A stretch of 60,840 nucleotides of DNA from Streptococcus cristatus (GTDB taxonomy: Bacteria > Bacillota > Bacilli > Lactobacillales > Streptococcaceae), in the NCBI RefSeq assembly GCF_001578775.1, contig NZ_KQ969062.1:380518-441357 (forward strand), read 5' to 3'. Position numbers and translations under genes: made by a program. Each line of letters begins with the position of its first letter. Positions within the stretch are counted from its first letter, which is position 1. The notes under the pieces were generated by a model. The model was not told the DNA's origin. It did not search any database and saw only the letters and a program-made list of their open reading frames with translations. This document shows, piece by piece, positions 1-8,971 of the stretch.

Positions 1-1
1 T

Positions 2-550
2 GACCAGACAGAAGCAATGACGCTGGCTGACCGGATTGTTATCATGTCAGCAACCAAGAACCCTGCTGGAACTGGAACGATTGGTCGAGTAGAACAAATC
101 GGTAGTCCACAGGAAGTTTACAGAAATCCAGTCAACAAGTTTGTGGCAGGCTTCATTGGCAGCCCAGCCATGAACTTTATCACCGTAACACTTGAGGGGA
201 ATGAAATCGTTGCTTCTGGATTGCGTTTGACCGTGCCAGAAGGAGCACTGAAGGTTCTGCGTGAGAAGGGTTATGACGGCAAGAAGTTGATCTTTGGTAT
301 TCGTCCAGAAGACATTAATACAGAGCCTGCCTTCTTAGAGACCTTCCCAGACTCTGTGGTTCATGCGACCATCTCTGTCTCTGAGCTTTTGGGTTCTGAG
401 TCTCACCTTTACTGTCAAGTTGGTGACAGTGAGTTTATCGCGCGTGTAGATGCTCGTGACTACTCAGAAACAGGTGCTGGAATTGACCTTGGTTTTGACC
501 TGAACAAGGCGCATTTCTTTGATTTCGAAACAGAGAAAACCGTTTATTAA
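2..550 (+). CDS. msmK: MsmK-type sugar ABC transporter ATP-binding protein (C-terminal part)
   Basis: The reading frame is open from the window edge, so this is the 3' part of a gene that starts upstream; about 182 residues of a family usually near 377 are visible. The first visible residues, [11 protein letters not shown], are the end of the H-loop region of a sugar-importer ATPase. The rest is the MalK/MsmK regulatory (TOBE/OB) domain, with FIGSPAMNF near residue 52 of the visible part and FGIRPEDI near 96. In streptococci this ATPase energises several carbohydrate importers as a shared subunit at the cytoplasmic face. A strong terminator follows 17 bases after the stop. The family is certain; the MsmK identity rather than another UgpC/MalK-like paralogue is likely. 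Confidence 0.85.
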   Translation, partial: DQTEAMTLADRIVIMSATKNPAGTGTIGRVEQIGSPQEVYRNPVNKFVAGFIGSPAMNFITVTLEGNEIVASGLRLTVPEGALKVLREKGYDGKKLIFGIRPEDINTEPAFLETFPDSVVHATISVSELLGSESHLYCQVGDSEFIARVDARDYSETGAGIDLGFDLNKAHFFDFETEKTVY

Positions 551-566
551 CTCAGTAAAAATAATG

Positions 567-597
567 AAACGTAGACAGATTTGTCTGCGTTTTTTGA
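567..597 (+). terminator. Rho-independent terminator after msmK
   Basis: An 11-bp stem (AAACGTAGACA with TGTCTGCGTTT, one T-G pair) around loop GATT is followed by a T run. It separates the ATPase gene from the glycosidase gene. Confidence 0.85.
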
Positions 598-686
598 ATG
601 AACTTTAAGTTTTCCAAATCAAAAATGTCTTTAATCAGTAGAAAAATTTGAATAGACTGTTGCTTTCTTTTTGCAGAAGGTCTTTA

Positions 687-692
687 TATAAT
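687..692 (+). promoter_or_regulatory. -10 box of the glycosidase gene
   Basis: TATAAT lies 35 bases before the glycosidase start. No good -35 is seen at the ideal spacing (TTGCTT lies 21 bases upstream), and no convincing cre site was found in this gap. The RBS is GAGAGG at about 711-716. Confidence 0.45.
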
Positions 693-726
693 GAAGTGTA
701 AAGATAAATCGAGAGGTAAATAAAAT

Positions 727-2109
727 ATGATTCAATTTCCAAAAGGTTTCGTCTGGGGCTCTTCTACATCTGGTCCGCAAACAGAAGGTCGGATTTCAGG
801 AGATGGAAAGGGAGACAACCTTTGGGACTACTGGTTTAGCCAAGAAGCCCATCGTTTCTATAACGAAATTGGCCCTGCCAAGGCATCTACTTTTTATGAA
901 AATTGGGAGCAAGATATCGATCTTTTAGTCGAAACAGGCCACACAGCCTTTCGGACGTCTATCCAATGGTCACGGATTTTTCCAGATGGTCGTGGTCCGG
1001 TCAATCAAGTCGGTGTTGACTTCTACCGCAAGGTTTTTGAAAGAATCAAGTCTAAGGGCATTCACTTGATTGTCAATCTGTATCATTTTGACCTGCCCTT
1101 TGCCTTGCAGGAAGCGCAAGAAGGTTGGGAAAGCTTGGATACAGTCCATGCTTATGTAGATTATGCTCGTTTTTGCTTTGAAAGCTACGGTGACTTGGTG
1201 GATCAGTGGGTGACCTTTAACGAGCCTATCGTACCAGTTGAGTTTGGCTATTTCTACGATGGACATTATCCTAATAAAGTGGACGCTCGGGCTGCGGTTA
1301 AGGTGGCTTATCATACCCAGCTAGCTAGTTCTTTAGCAGTGAAAGCCTGTCATGAGGTTGGAGCAGACTACAAAATCGGTATTATCCTGAATCTGACACC
1401 TGCTTATCCACGCAGCCAGCATCCGGCGGACTTGAAGGCGGCTCGCATTGCCGAGCTATTCCAAGCCAAGTCTTTCTTGGATCCATCTGTTTTGGGGCAT
1501 TATCCAGCAGAGCTGGTCGATCTTTTGCGTGAGCACGATCTTTTACCAGCTACGACTGAGGAGCAGTTGCAAGCTATTCGGGAAAATACGGTCGACTTTT
1601 TGGGTGTCAATTATTATCAGCCTCTGCGGGTTGCAGCGCCTAAGTATTCGAAGCATCCAGAGTCACCGCTTCTGCCAGATCATTTCTATGAGCCTTATGT
1701 CATGCTTGGTCGCAAGATTAACCCTCACCGTGGCTGGGAAATCTATGAACAAGGAATCTACGATATTGCACAGAATATCAAGGAGAACTACGGCAATATT
1801 GAGTGGATGCTGACGGAAAATGGTATGGGTGTCGAGGGTGAAGAGAAATTCCGTGAAAATGGTATGATTCAAGACGATTACCGGATAGACTTTGTTAAAG
1901 GCCATCTGCGCCAGCTCTATCGTGCCATTCAGGACGGGGCCAACTGTACAGGCTATCTCATGTGGACCTTTATCGATTGCTGGTCTTGGCTCAATAGCTA
2001 TAAGAACCGCTACGGCTTGATTGAGCTCAATCTAGAAACCCAAGAACGGACTATCAAAAAATCAGGGCACTGGTTCAAAGAGTTGAGTCAAAACAATGGC
2101 TTTGAGTAA
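727..2109 (+). CDS. Glycoside hydrolase family 1, 6-phospho-beta-glucosidase type
   Basis: A 460-residue cytoplasmic (beta/alpha)8-barrel enzyme of family GH1, expected to hydrolyse phosphorylated beta-glucosides imported by a PTS. The acid/base glutamate is in TFNEP (about E166) and the nucleophile in TENGMG (about E364). Near the C terminus the stretch SWLNSYKNRYG carries the Ser, Lys and Tyr pattern that binds the 6-phosphate in phospho-glucosidases, which favours a phosphorylated substrate. Length is normal for the family. It is monocistronic between two terminators; no PTS gene is adjacent, so the sugar source is not shown by context. Start ATG with GAGAGG about 10 bases upstream. Exact sugar specificity is not determined. 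Confidence 0.88.
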   Translation: MIQFPKGFVWGSSTSGPQTEGRISGDGKGDNLWDYWFSQEAHRFYNEIGPAKASTFYENWEQDIDLLVETGHTAFRTSIQWSRIFPDGRGPVNQVGVDFYRKVFERIKSKGIHLIVNLYHFDLPFALQEAQEGWESLDTVHAYVDYARFCFESYGDLVDQWVTFNEPIVPVEFGYFYDGHYPNKVDARAAVKVAYHTQLASSLAVKACHEVGADYKIGIILNLTPAYPRSQHPADLKAARIAELFQAKSFLDPSVLGHYPAELVDLLREHDLLPATTEEQLQAIRENTVDFLGVNYYQPLRVAAPKYSKHPESPLLPDHFYEPYVMLGRKINPHRGWEIYEQGIYDIAQNIKENYGNIEWMLTENGMGVEGEEKFRENGMIQDDYRIDFVKGHLRQLYRAIQDGANCTGYLMWTFIDCWSWLNSYKNRYGLIELNLETQERTIKKSGHWFKELSQNNGFE

Positions 2110-2203
2110 GTCTGTTCATCCATTTAGCCTATATAAGATAGGACAGCTTCCCAACTATTCTTCTGATCGATTTCAGGAGATCAGCTTAGGGTATCTTGCT
2201 CGG

Positions 2204-2245
2204 ATAATAGAATCTAATCTCAGACTAGGTTCTATTATTTTTTAT
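2204..2245 (+). terminator. Rho-independent terminator after the GH1 gene
   Basis: A 13-bp stem (ATAATAGAATCTA with TAGGTTCTATTAT, one G-T pair), a 9-base loop and six Ts. It lies about 95 bases after the stop. The 443-base gap 2110-2552 otherwise holds the rnjB promoter and leader; no gene is supported in it. Confidence 0.85.
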
Positions 2246-2404
2246 CTTGTGAGTAGATCTAGTTTCTAAAAGCTGTCTTCTAAAATGAAACTGGGAGGAT
2301 GCCTTTCTTCGCATGTTACATCAGGAAGAAAGAAGTGGCCAGAAACTTGCTGTATCAAACTACTATCCTTAGATTTGTCGCTCATTCTATAGGTTTCCTT
2401 TGTT

Positions 2405-2433
2405 TTGAAAAAAACGTGAAAAAATGCTATAAT
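2405..2433 (+). promoter_or_regulatory. SigA promoter of rnjB (extended -10)
   Basis: TTGAAA, a 17-base spacer and TATAAT, with TGC just before the -10 making it an extended -10. Predicted transcription start is near 2440, giving a leader of about 113 nt. Confidence 0.8.
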
Positions 2434-2443
2434 GACTAAGATG

Positions 2444-2488
2444 TGCAAACTCTGTTTGCAAAACTGTAATTCGACTTGGCTTGCCAAG
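2444..2488 (+). promoter_or_regulatory. Two tandem hairpins at the 5' end of the rnjB leader
   Basis: The first hairpin is TGCAAAC, loop TCT, GTTTGCA (2444-2460), placed within a few bases of the predicted transcript start. The second is CTTGGC, loop TT, GCCAAG (2475-2488). Both stems are perfect. A 5'-terminal hairpin normally blocks 5'-to-3' exonucleases, so a role in rnjB mRNA stability or self-control is an inference. Confidence 0.5.
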
Positions 2489-2552
2489 GACCGTTAGTAA
2501 TAAAATCAAGGAATCTTTGATAAAGGAGATTCTAAAATCGATAGGAGTAAAA

Positions 2553-4220
2553 ATGAGTAAAAGCACGATTAAGCTGATTACTTTGGGCGGCGTTCGTGAG
2601 AATGGGAAAAATCTCTATGTCGCCGAAGTGGATGATTCCATTTTTGTATTGGATGCTGGGCTCAAGTACCCAGAAAATGAGCAGTTGGGAGTAGATGTAG
2701 TCATTCCCAACATGGACTATTTGTTTGAAAATAAAGACCGAATTGCGGGTGTCTTTCTGACCCACGGTCATGCGGATGCCATCGGTGCACTGCCCTATCT
2801 TTTGACAGAAGCCAAGGTACCGGTTTTCGGTTCGGAGTTGACGATTGAGCTAGCTAAGCTCTTTGTCAAAAACAATGATGCTGTTAAGAAGTTCAATGAT
2901 TTTCATGTTATCGATGAAAATACCGAGATTGAGTTTGGCGAAACGGTTGTCTCTTTCTTCCGGACGACCCACTCGATTCCAGAGAGTCTGGGAATCGTTG
3001 TCAAGACGCGTGAAGGCAATATTGTTTATACAGGAGATTTCAAGTTTGACCAATCTGCCAGCGAATCTTATGCGACAGATTTTGGCCGTTTGGCTGAGAT
3101 TGGCCGTGAGGGCGTTCTAGCTTTGCTAAGCGATTCAGCCAACGCTGATAGTACTGTGCAAGTAGCTAGTGAGAGCGAGGTTGGCCGTGAGATCACGGAC
3201 ACGATTTCTGATTGGGATGGCCGTGTCATCGTAGCAGCGGTTGCCAGCAACCTGTCTCGGATCCAGCAGGTCTTTGAAGCTGCGGCAGAAACAGGTCGTC
3301 GCGTCGTTTTGACAGGTTTTGATATTGAAAATATCGTCCGTACGGCTATCCGCCTCAAGAAATTATCCTTGGCAGATGAGCGCCTGTTGATCAAGCCTAA
3401 GGAAATGTCTAAGTTTGAGGACCACGAGCTGATTATCCTGGAGACGGGTCGGATGGGCGAGCCTATTAATGGTCTGCGCAAGATGTCCATTGGTCGTCAC
3501 CGTTATGTAGAAATCAAAGACGGAGACTTGGTTTACATCGTTACAACGCCATCTATTGCCAAGGAAGCAGTCGTAGCGCGTGTGGAAAATATGATTTACC
3601 AAGCTGGTGGCGTGGTTAAGCTGATCACCCAAAACTTGCGTGTATCTGGCCATGCCAATGCGCGTGACTTGCAGCTCATGCTCAATTTATTGCAACCCAA
3701 GTATCTCTTCCCGATTCAGGGAGAATACCGTGGTCTGGACGCCCATGCTAAGGCAGCCATGGAAGTCGGGATTTTACCAGAAAATATCTTGATACCGAAG
3801 CGTGGTAGCATCATGTCCTACGAAAATGGCGACTTTGTGCCAGCTGGAGCAGTGTCAGCAGGCGATGTCATGATTGATGGAAATGCCATCGGTGATGTGG
3901 GCAATATCGTCCTGCGTGACCGTAAGGTTCTGTCAGAAGACGGTATCTTTATCGTGGCGCTCACGGTCAATCGTAAGGAGAAGAAAATCATTTCCAAAGC
4001 CAAGGTTCATACTCGCGGGTTTGTCTATGTCAAGAAGAGCCGTGACATCCTGCGGGAGAGCACTGACCTGATCAATAAGACAGTGGAAGACTATCTGGCT
4101 CAGGATAACTTTGACTGGGGCGAGCTTAAGGGAACAGTCCGTGATAGTTTGGCTAAGTTCCTCTTTGAGCAAACCAAGCGCCGACCGGCTATTCTTCCGG
4201 TTGTCATGGAAGTTCGCTAG
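2553..4220 (+). CDS. rnjB: Ribonuclease J2
   Basis: A 555-residue metallo-beta-lactamase/beta-CASP ribonuclease, partner of RNase J1 in mRNA turnover and 5' processing. The start chosen is ATG 2553 (MSKSTIKLITLGG) because ATAGGAG lies 6 bases upstream; an upstream in-frame ATG at 2481 falls inside a leader hairpin. The family HxHxDH metal motif reads HGHADA (residues 71-76), so the last histidine is lost. That degenerate site is typical of streptococcal J2 as opposed to J1 and implies weak activity alone. The beta-CASP part includes SGHANARD, with the J-specific C-terminal domain after it. It is followed by an esterase gene, as in pneumococcus. The call is firm. Confidence 0.93.
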   Translation: MSKSTIKLITLGGVRENGKNLYVAEVDDSIFVLDAGLKYPENEQLGVDVVIPNMDYLFENKDRIAGVFLTHGHADAIGALPYLLTEAKVPVFGSELTIELAKLFVKNNDAVKKFNDFHVIDENTEIEFGETVVSFFRTTHSIPESLGIVVKTREGNIVYTGDFKFDQSASESYATDFGRLAEIGREGVLALLSDSANADSTVQVASESEVGREITDTISDWDGRVIVAAVASNLSRIQQVFEAAAETGRRVVLTGFDIENIVRTAIRLKKLSLADERLLIKPKEMSKFEDHELIILETGRMGEPINGLRKMSIGRHRYVEIKDGDLVYIVTTPSIAKEAVVARVENMIYQAGGVVKLITQNLRVSGHANARDLQLMLNLLQPKYLFPIQGEYRGLDAHAKAAMEVGILPENILIPKRGSIMSYENGDFVPAGAVSAGDVMIDGNAIGDVGNIVLRDRKVLSEDGIFIVALTVNRKEKKIISKAKVHTRGFVYVKKSRDILRESTDLINKTVEDYLAQDNFDWGELKGTVRDSLAKFLFEQTKRRPAILPVVMEVR

Positions 4221-4260
4221 ATTATTCGAGGGAAGAGCTTTCCCAGTATTTTGCAGAGAG

Positions 4261-4290
4261 AAAGTCGAATATCGGCTTTTTCTTATCTTT
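4261..4290 (+). terminator. Possible terminator after rnjB
   Basis: A modest 8-bp stem AAAGTCGA with TCGGCTTT (one T-G pair), a 3-base loop, then a T-rich run. It is weak enough that read-through into the esterase gene is likely. Confidence 0.4.
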
Positions 4291-4379
4291 TGGCGGTCGC
4301 AGAACAGGATTTGATTTCAGAGAGTGGCTAACGGTGACGCCTAGCCAAGAACAGTAGTTTTTACAAGAGGAGAAAAAAG

Positions 4380-5159
4380 ATGGCAGTGATGCAGATAGAA
4401 TATTATTCAGAAGCCTTGGAGATGGAGTGGGGAGTCAATGTCCTTTATCCAGATGCGTCGCGCGTGGACGAACCAGATGATACAGATATTCCTGTCTTGT
4501 ATCTGCTTCATGGTATGAGTGGCAACCACAATAGTTGGCTCAAACGCTCAAATATTGAGCGCCTCGTTCGCTCGACTAACTTGATTATTGTGATGCCAAA
4601 TACCAACAATGGCTGGTACACTGATACCCAGTATGGCTATCATTACTATGAAGCTATCGCTGAGGAGCTGCCACGGGTGCTCAAACGCTTTTTCCCCAAT
4701 ATGTCTGACAAGCGGGAGAAAAACTTTATTGTTGGCTTGTCCATGGGTGGCTATGGCTCTTTTATGCTGGCGCTTAAGACTAATCGTTTTTCTTATGCAG
4801 CTAGTTTGTCTGGGGCACTCAGCTTTCACGATCGGCATCCAGACGATACTGACCTAGCTAAGCCGGCATACTGGCGTGGTATTTTTGGTGATTTGGAGGA
4901 CTGGACCAGCAGCCCTTATTCGCTGGAAACTTTGGCCAAGCAGTCGGATGGCAAAACTAAGTTTTGGGCTTGGTGCGGCGAGGAGGATTTCCTCTATGCG
5001 GCCAATAACCATGCCGTGGAAAATTTGAAAAAGCTAGGTCTGGATATTAGCTATAGTCACAGTCCTGGTAAGCACGAATGGTACTACTGGGAAAAGCAAT
5101 TGGAGCGGGTCTTAGCTTGGCTGCCGATTGATTTTGTCCTCGAAGAAAGACTGTCTTAA
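4380..5159 (+). CDS. estA: EstA-type esterase (alpha/beta hydrolase)
   Basis: A 259-residue alpha/beta hydrolase of the esterase D/S-formylglutathione hydrolase-like group, matching streptococcal EstA (tributyrin esterase), which cleaves short-chain acyl esters. The nucleophile elbow is GLSMGG with Ser near residue 121; the oxyanion region is LLHGMSG near 43-48. Candidate Asp and His lie in EEDFLY and GKHEWYYW. There is no signal peptide. Start ATG 4380 with AGAGGAG 8 bases upstream. It lies 160 bases after rnjB in the same order as in S. pneumoniae. Natural substrate in this organism is not known from sequence. Confidence 0.85.
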   Translation: MAVMQIEYYSEALEMEWGVNVLYPDASRVDEPDDTDIPVLYLLHGMSGNHNSWLKRSNIERLVRSTNLIIVMPNTNNGWYTDTQYGYHYYEAIAEELPRVLKRFFPNMSDKREKNFIVGLSMGGYGSFMLALKTNRFSYAASLSGALSFHDRHPDDTDLAKPAYWRGIFGDLEDWTSSPYSLETLAKQSDGKTKFWAWCGEEDFLYAANNHAVENLKKLGLDISYSHSPGKHEWYYWEKQLERVLAWLPIDFVLEERLS

Positions 5160-5196
5160 AAAATCATACGATTCAGCAGATTCTGGGTCGAGAATG

Positions 5197-5247
5197 TGAT
5201 ATAATAATAACGTTTGAATACGAAAGCAGGAGCGAGACATTCCTGCT
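5197..5247 (+). promoter_or_regulatory. gltX extended -10 promoter and leader hairpin
   Basis: TGA plus TATAAT (5197-5205) forms an extended -10; no good -35 is visible. The leader then holds a perfect 7-bp inverted repeat, AGCAGGA (5225-5231) with TCCTGCT (5241-5247). No T-box features (AGTA/specifier/TGGN) were found. Confidence 0.55.
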
Positions 5248-5269
5248 ATTCCCAATAGGAGATCGAAAA

Positions 5270-6727
5270 TTGACAAAAGATATTCGAGTGCGTTATGCAC
5301 CAAGTCCAACTGGACTTTTACACATCGGAAATGCGCGGACGGCGCTCTTTAACTACCTTTATGCTCGTCATCATGGCGGAACATTTATCATCCGTATCGA
5401 AGATACTGACCGCAAGCGCCATGTTGAGGATGGTGAACGTTCACAGCTTGAAAACCTTCGTTGGTTGGGCATGGACTGGGATGAAAGTCCAGAAACTCAT
5501 GAGAACTATCGCCAATCAGAGCGTTTGGAATTGTATCAAAAATACATCGACCAATTGCTAGCTGAAGGCAAGGCCTACAAATCTTACGTTACAGAAGAAG
5601 AATTGGCTGCTGAGCGCGAGCGCCAAGAAGCAGCTGGTGAAACACCTCGCTACATTAACGAATACCTTGGCATGAGCGAAGAGGAGAAAGCAGCTTACAT
5701 CGCAGAGCGCGAAGCAGCGGGTATCATTCCAACGGTTCGTCTGGCTGTCAATGAAGCTGGTATCTACAAGTGGACGGACATGGTCAAGGGCGACATTGAG
5801 TTCGAAGGTGGCAATATCGGTGGCGACTGGGTGATCCAAAAGAAAGACGGTTATCCAACTTACAACTTTGCCGTTGTCATCGATGATCACGACATGCAAA
5901 TTTCCCATGTTATCCGTGGTGACGACCATATTGCCAATACACCAAAACAGCTCATGGTTTATGAGGCGCTTGGTTGGGAAGCACCAGAGTTTGGTCACAT
6001 GACCCTGATTATCAACTCTGAAACTGGTAAAAAATTATCCAAACGCGATACCAATACCCTCCAGTTTATCGAAGATTATCGTAAAAAAGGTTACCTGCCA
6101 GAAGCAGTCTTTAACTTTATCGCTCTTCTTGGTTGGAACCCAGGTGGCGAAGATGAAATTTTCTCACGTGAGGAATTGATTAAACTCTTTGATGAAAACC
6201 GCCTCAGCAAGTCTCCAGCAGCCTTCGACCAGAAGAAACTAGACTGGATGAGCAACGACTACATCAAGAGAGCAGAACTTGCTACTATCTTTGAAATGGC
6301 CAAACCATACTTAGAAGAAGCAGGACGCTTGACCGACAAGGCTGAAAAAATGGTAGAACTCTACAAGCCACAAATGAAGTCAGTAGATGAGATTGTGCCA
6401 TTGACAGACCTTTTCTTCTCAGATTTCCCAGAATTGACGGAAGCAGAGAAAGAAGTGATGGCCGGTGAAACTGTTCCTGTGGTGTTGGAAGCTTTCAAAG
6501 CAAAACTGGAAGCAATGACAGATGAAGAATTTGTGACAGAAAACATCTTCCCACAAATCAAAGCCGTCCAAAAAGAAACAGGTATCAAGGGCAAGAATCT
6601 TTTCATGCCAATTCGTATCGCTGTTTCAGGTGAAATGCACGGTCCAGAATTACCAGATACCATTTATCTATTAGGACGTGAAAAATCTATCCAGCATATC
6701 GACAATATGTTGAAAAAAATTCAATAA
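5270..6727 (+). CDS. gltX: Glutamate--tRNA ligase
   Basis: A 485-residue class I aminoacyl-tRNA synthetase that charges tRNA-Glu and, in Firmicutes, usually also misacylates tRNA-Gln for later amidation by GatCAB. The HIGH-type motif HIGN is at residues 18-21 within [18 protein letters not shown], and the KMSKS-type motif is KLSKRD near residue 255. The start is TTG 5270 ([11 protein letters not shown]), fixed by AGGAG 8 bases upstream and by the conserved N terminus; no ATG fits. Full length. It is followed by a perfect stem-loop. Call is secure. Confidence 0.96.
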   Translation: MTKDIRVRYAPSPTGLLHIGNARTALFNYLYARHHGGTFIIRIEDTDRKRHVEDGERSQLENLRWLGMDWDESPETHENYRQSERLELYQKYIDQLLAEGKAYKSYVTEEELAAERERQEAAGETPRYINEYLGMSEEEKAAYIAEREAAGIIPTVRLAVNEAGIYKWTDMVKGDIEFEGGNIGGDWVIQKKDGYPTYNFAVVIDDHDMQISHVIRGDDHIANTPKQLMVYEALGWEAPEFGHMTLIINSETGKKLSKRDTNTLQFIEDYRKKGYLPEAVFNFIALLGWNPGGEDEIFSREELIKLFDENRLSKSPAAFDQKKLDWMSNDYIKRAELATIFEMAKPYLEEAGRLTDKAEKMVELYKPQMKSVDEIVPLTDLFFSDFPELTEAEKEVMAGETVPVVLEAFKAKLEAMTDEEFVTENIFPQIKAVQKETGIKGKNLFMPIRIAVSGEMHGPELPDTIYLLGREKSIQHIDNMLKKIQ

Positions 6728-6728
6728 G

Positions 6729-6760
6729 ATAAACCAGCTTTCGAGCTGGTTTATGCTTTC
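6729..6760 (+). terminator. Stem-loop terminator after gltX
   Basis: A perfect 11-bp stem ATAAACCAGCT with AGCTGGTTTAT around a TTCG tetraloop starts one base after the stop. The downstream T run is short (TTTAT, then GCTTTC), so termination may be partial. Confidence 0.7.
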
Positions 6761-6776
6761 TAAAAAGCTGTATTTA

Positions 6777-6785
6777 TGTTACAAT
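6777..6785 (+). promoter_or_regulatory. Extended -10 promoter of the lipoprotein gene
   Basis: TGT plus TACAAT, 40 bases before the start codon at 6825. No clear -35. Confidence 0.45.
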
Positions 6786-6824
6786 AATGTTACAAGAACA
6801 GGAAAATATTGCGAGGTGCTAAAG

Positions 6825-7466
6825 ATGAAAAAATGGATGATTCTCTTGGCTGGAACTCTGGTGGCATCGTCTGTGTTAGTGGCTTGTGGTCAAAAGAAAG
6901 ACCAGCCGACTTCGCCTTCTAACAGTTTCAAAGTTAGCTCGACCTCGACCAGCTCGGCTTCTTCCAAAAAGTCTGAGACGCGCAAAAGTTCGACAGAGCT
7001 TTCTACCGAAACAACTAGTTCGGACACTTCTATCTCTAGCAGTCAGGAGCCTTCGGAGCCAGCAACTAAGGAGTCTTCTGCTAAGTCAGAAAGCAAGGTG
7101 GAAAAAGAGCCTGCCGCAACCTCTAATTTAGATATGCAGGCCATTGCTTCTGGGGACTTTTCTAGTATGGCTGGTACTTGGCAGGATGCCAATGGCGTCA
7201 CTTATACATTTGATGCCAAGGGACTGGTGTCAGATGTTGCCAAGTTGGAGCTGGTTTACGCTGGTCTGGATGAAAACGGAATTTATCGTACAAATATTCG
7301 TTGGCATAATCTTACAGGTGCTGCCTTGTCTATTATTCCAGCAGGGAAAAAATTGCCAGCAGGAGAGACTGTTAGTGGGCAGGATCCGACTGATAGCAGT
7401 CGAGATCGCTTCATCATTGCCCAAGGCATCTCAGAGCACCCAGACGTTTTTTACCGTGTAAAATGA
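6825..7466 (+). CDS. Ser/Thr-rich lipoprotein with DUF6287-like C-terminal domain
   Basis: A 213-residue predicted lipoprotein. Start ATG 6825 (MKKWMILLAG) follows GCGAGGTG; an earlier in-frame ATG at 6753 would spoil the signal peptide. Residues 1-20 are a type II signal peptide ending in lipobox LVAC, so the protein should be lipid-anchored outside the membrane. Residues about 25-95 are a low-complexity Ser/Thr/Lys/Glu linker. The C-terminal 110 residues begin MQAIASGDFSSMAGTW and resemble the DUF6287 domain of streptococcal lipoproteins; that assignment is from memory. Function unknown. The stop codon overlaps the first bases of the intergenic repeat. Confidence 0.8.
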   Translation: MKKWMILLAGTLVASSVLVACGQKKDQPTSPSNSFKVSSTSTSSASSKKSETRKSSTELSTETTSSDTSISSSQEPSEPATKESSAKSESKVEKEPAATSNLDMQAIASGDFSSMAGTWQDANGVTYTFDAKGLVSDVAKLELVYAGLDENGIYRTNIRWHNLTGAALSIIPAGKKLPAGETVSGQDPTDSSRDRFIIAQGISEHPDVFYRVK

Positions 7467-7645
7467 GAGTGGGACAGAAATCGGTAATTCGTTAGAATTC
7501 GATTTCGTCGTCCCACCTCCGCACAGTTGAGTAGGGCTATAAAAGCTGATGTAATCAGCGTAATAGAGTCCACTCAACCACTGCGTCTTGCTCGACAATC
7601 CAAAGACAATTGAGAGGCTAGGACTTTTGTCCCGGACTCTTTTTT
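7465..7645 (+). repeat. 180-bp structured intergenic repeat, copy 1
   Basis: The copy at 11149-11328 matches it with about 8 differences over 180 bases. It opens with GAGAGTGGGACAGAAATCGG and ends CTTTTGTCCCGGACTC plus a T run. Three stems can form: GTGGGAC with GTCCCAC (5' arm, closing before 7515); GCTGAT with ATCAGC inside a longer stem with CACTCAAC; and the 5' end with the 3' end (GGGACA with TGTCCC). Its GTGGGAC strand can pair with either partner, so folds are mutually exclusive. It has the look of a non-coding streptococcal intergenic element and ends like a terminator. It fills most of the gap 7467-7794. Confidence 0.85.
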
Positions 7646-7736
7646 GGAGCTGTACTGCCGATCTCTTCTTTCCGAACACCTTCTTTCATTCGGTAAAACT
7701 ATTCAAAAAGAGGGTTCGTCTCGCACCTAGCCCTTA

Positions 7737-7764
7737 TTGGCTTTTTGGGAAAATATGGTATAAT
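7737..7764 (+). promoter_or_regulatory. Promoter of rnpA-yidC-jag
   Basis: TTGGCT, a 16-base spacer and TATAAT preceded by TGG (extended -10). It lies just after the repeat and 31 bases before rnpA. Confidence 0.75.
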
Positions 7765-7794
7765 AGAGTTAATTTTGGTGGATGGAGTTGAGTT

Positions 7795-8154
7795 TTGAGA
7801 AAAAACTATCGCGTCAAGAGCGAAAAAGATTTCAAGGCGATTTTTAAAGCTGGGCAGAATTTTGCCAATCGAAAGTTTGTCGTTTATAAATTAGAAAAAG
7901 AACAGCGCCATTTTCGAGTGGGGATTTCAGTCAGTAAAAAGCTGGGCAATGCAGTTGTTCGTAATAGTATCAAAAGAAAGATTCGTCATGTCTTGATTCA
8001 GCATCGGGCAGATTTGACCAAGGATGACTTTGTTGTTATTGCTCGCAAGGGAGTTGAAACTCTAGACTACCATCAAGTGGAACAAAATTTATTGCATGTC
8101 TTAAAAGTTTCAAAAATTTATCAGGAAGGATTTGTTTGTGAAAAAGAAGAGTAA
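7795..8154 (+). CDS. rnpA: Ribonuclease P protein component
   Basis: A 119-residue basic protein that binds the catalytic RNase P RNA and helps mature tRNA 5' ends. It begins [16 protein letters not shown] after a TTG start (7795), the same start type as in relatives, with GATGGAG 7 bases upstream. The RNR signature is present as [12 protein letters not shown] near residues 59-70, with [10 protein letters not shown] after it. Full length for the family. It overlaps yidC by 17 bases, and the order rnpA-yidC-jag is the standard Firmicute arrangement. Confidence 0.96.
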   Translation: MRKNYRVKSEKDFKAIFKAGQNFANRKFVVYKLEKEQRHFRVGISVSKKLGNAVVRNSIKRKIRHVLIQHRADLTKDDFVVIARKGVETLDYHQVEQNLLHVLKVSKIYQEGFVCEKEE

Positions 8155-8953
8155 GATAGGATTTCTTTTAGTGGCTTCGCTGCTCATTCTGACAGCTTGT
8201 GGCACCAGCGAAGTGACTGCTAATTCAAGTGATTTTTGGGAGAAATTAGTTTATTTCTTTGCGGAGATGATTCAATTCTTGTCCTTTAATGGAAGTACAG
8301 GGATCGGGATTATTCTCTTTACGTTGATTATTCGGACAGTCTTGTTGCCAGTCTTTCAATTTCAGACGACCTCATCTAGAAAGATGCAGGAAGTTCAGCC
8401 TCATATCAAGAAACTTCAGGAAAAATATCCGGGCAAAGATATGGATAGCAGAGCAGCTTTAGCAGAGGAAACCAGCAAGCTTTATAAAGAAATGGGAGTC
8501 AATCCCTATGCTGCTTTTCTTCCGCTCTTTATCCAAATGCCTGTGCTTGTGGCACTTTTCCAAGCTCTGACACGAGTTGAGTTTCTAAAGACAGGTCACT
8601 TCCTCTGGCTCAATCTAGGAACAACAGATCCGACCTTTATCCTACCTATTCTCGCTGCTCTCTTTACTTTCTTTAGCACTTGGCTATCCAATAAAGCCTT
8701 GCCAGAAAAAAATGGTGGGACGGCAGTGATGACCTACCTGATGCCAGTATTGATTTTCTTCTTTGCGGTGTATGCAGCGAGTGGGGTCGCTCTTTACTGG
8801 ACAGTTTCTAACGCCTATCAAGTCGGTCAGACCCTGCTTTTGAGCAATCCTTTTAAGATTATTGCTGAACGTGAAGCAAAGGCAAAGGCAGAGCGCCAAT
8901 TGGAAATGAAGAAAAAACGTGCCCTTCAAAAAGCACAGAAAAAGAAAAAGTAA
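8138..8953 (+). CDS. yidC: YidC/OxaA membrane protein insertase (lipoprotein type)
   Basis: A 271-residue insertase that places membrane proteins in the bilayer with or without SecYEG. GTG 8138 ([10 protein letters not shown]) is preferred over the upstream TTG 8132 because AAGGA is then 7-8 bases away. A lipoprotein signal peptide ends LTAC, as in Gram-positive YidC1. Five membrane segments follow: about 55-80, 130-150, 168-186, 203-225 and a nearby partner. The cytoplasmic loop holds the conserved basic positions. The C-terminal tail is highly basic ([14 protein letters not shown]), a ribosome-contact feature. The start overlaps rnpA. Secure. Confidence 0.95.
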   Translation: MKKKSKIGFLLVASLLILTACGTSEVTANSSDFWEKLVYFFAEMIQFLSFNGSTGIGIILFTLIIRTVLLPVFQFQTTSSRKMQEVQPHIKKLQEKYPGKDMDSRAALAEETSKLYKEMGVNPYAAFLPLFIQMPVLVALFQALTRVEFLKTGHFLWLNLGTTDPTFILPILAALFTFFSTWLSNKALPEKNGGTAVMTYLMPVLIFFFAVYAASGVALYWTVSNAYQVGQTLLLSNPFKIIAEREAKAKAERQLEMKKKRALQKAQKKKK

Positions 8954-8971
8954 AAAGGAGGACCCTTGCAG

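Noticed and set aside
2266..2487. Minus-strand 73-codon frame before rnjB
   Set aside because: It runs backwards through the rnjB promoter and leader hairpins, has no Shine-Dalgarno and resembles no protein.
5197..5269. T-box riboswitch before gltX
   Set aside because: The leader of about 60 nt is too short and lacks the specifier loop, T-box sequence and antiterminator.
7431..7791. Small frames in both directions within repeat copy 1
   Set aside because: They follow the stems of the non-coding repeat, are not preserved in copy 2 and have no RBS.
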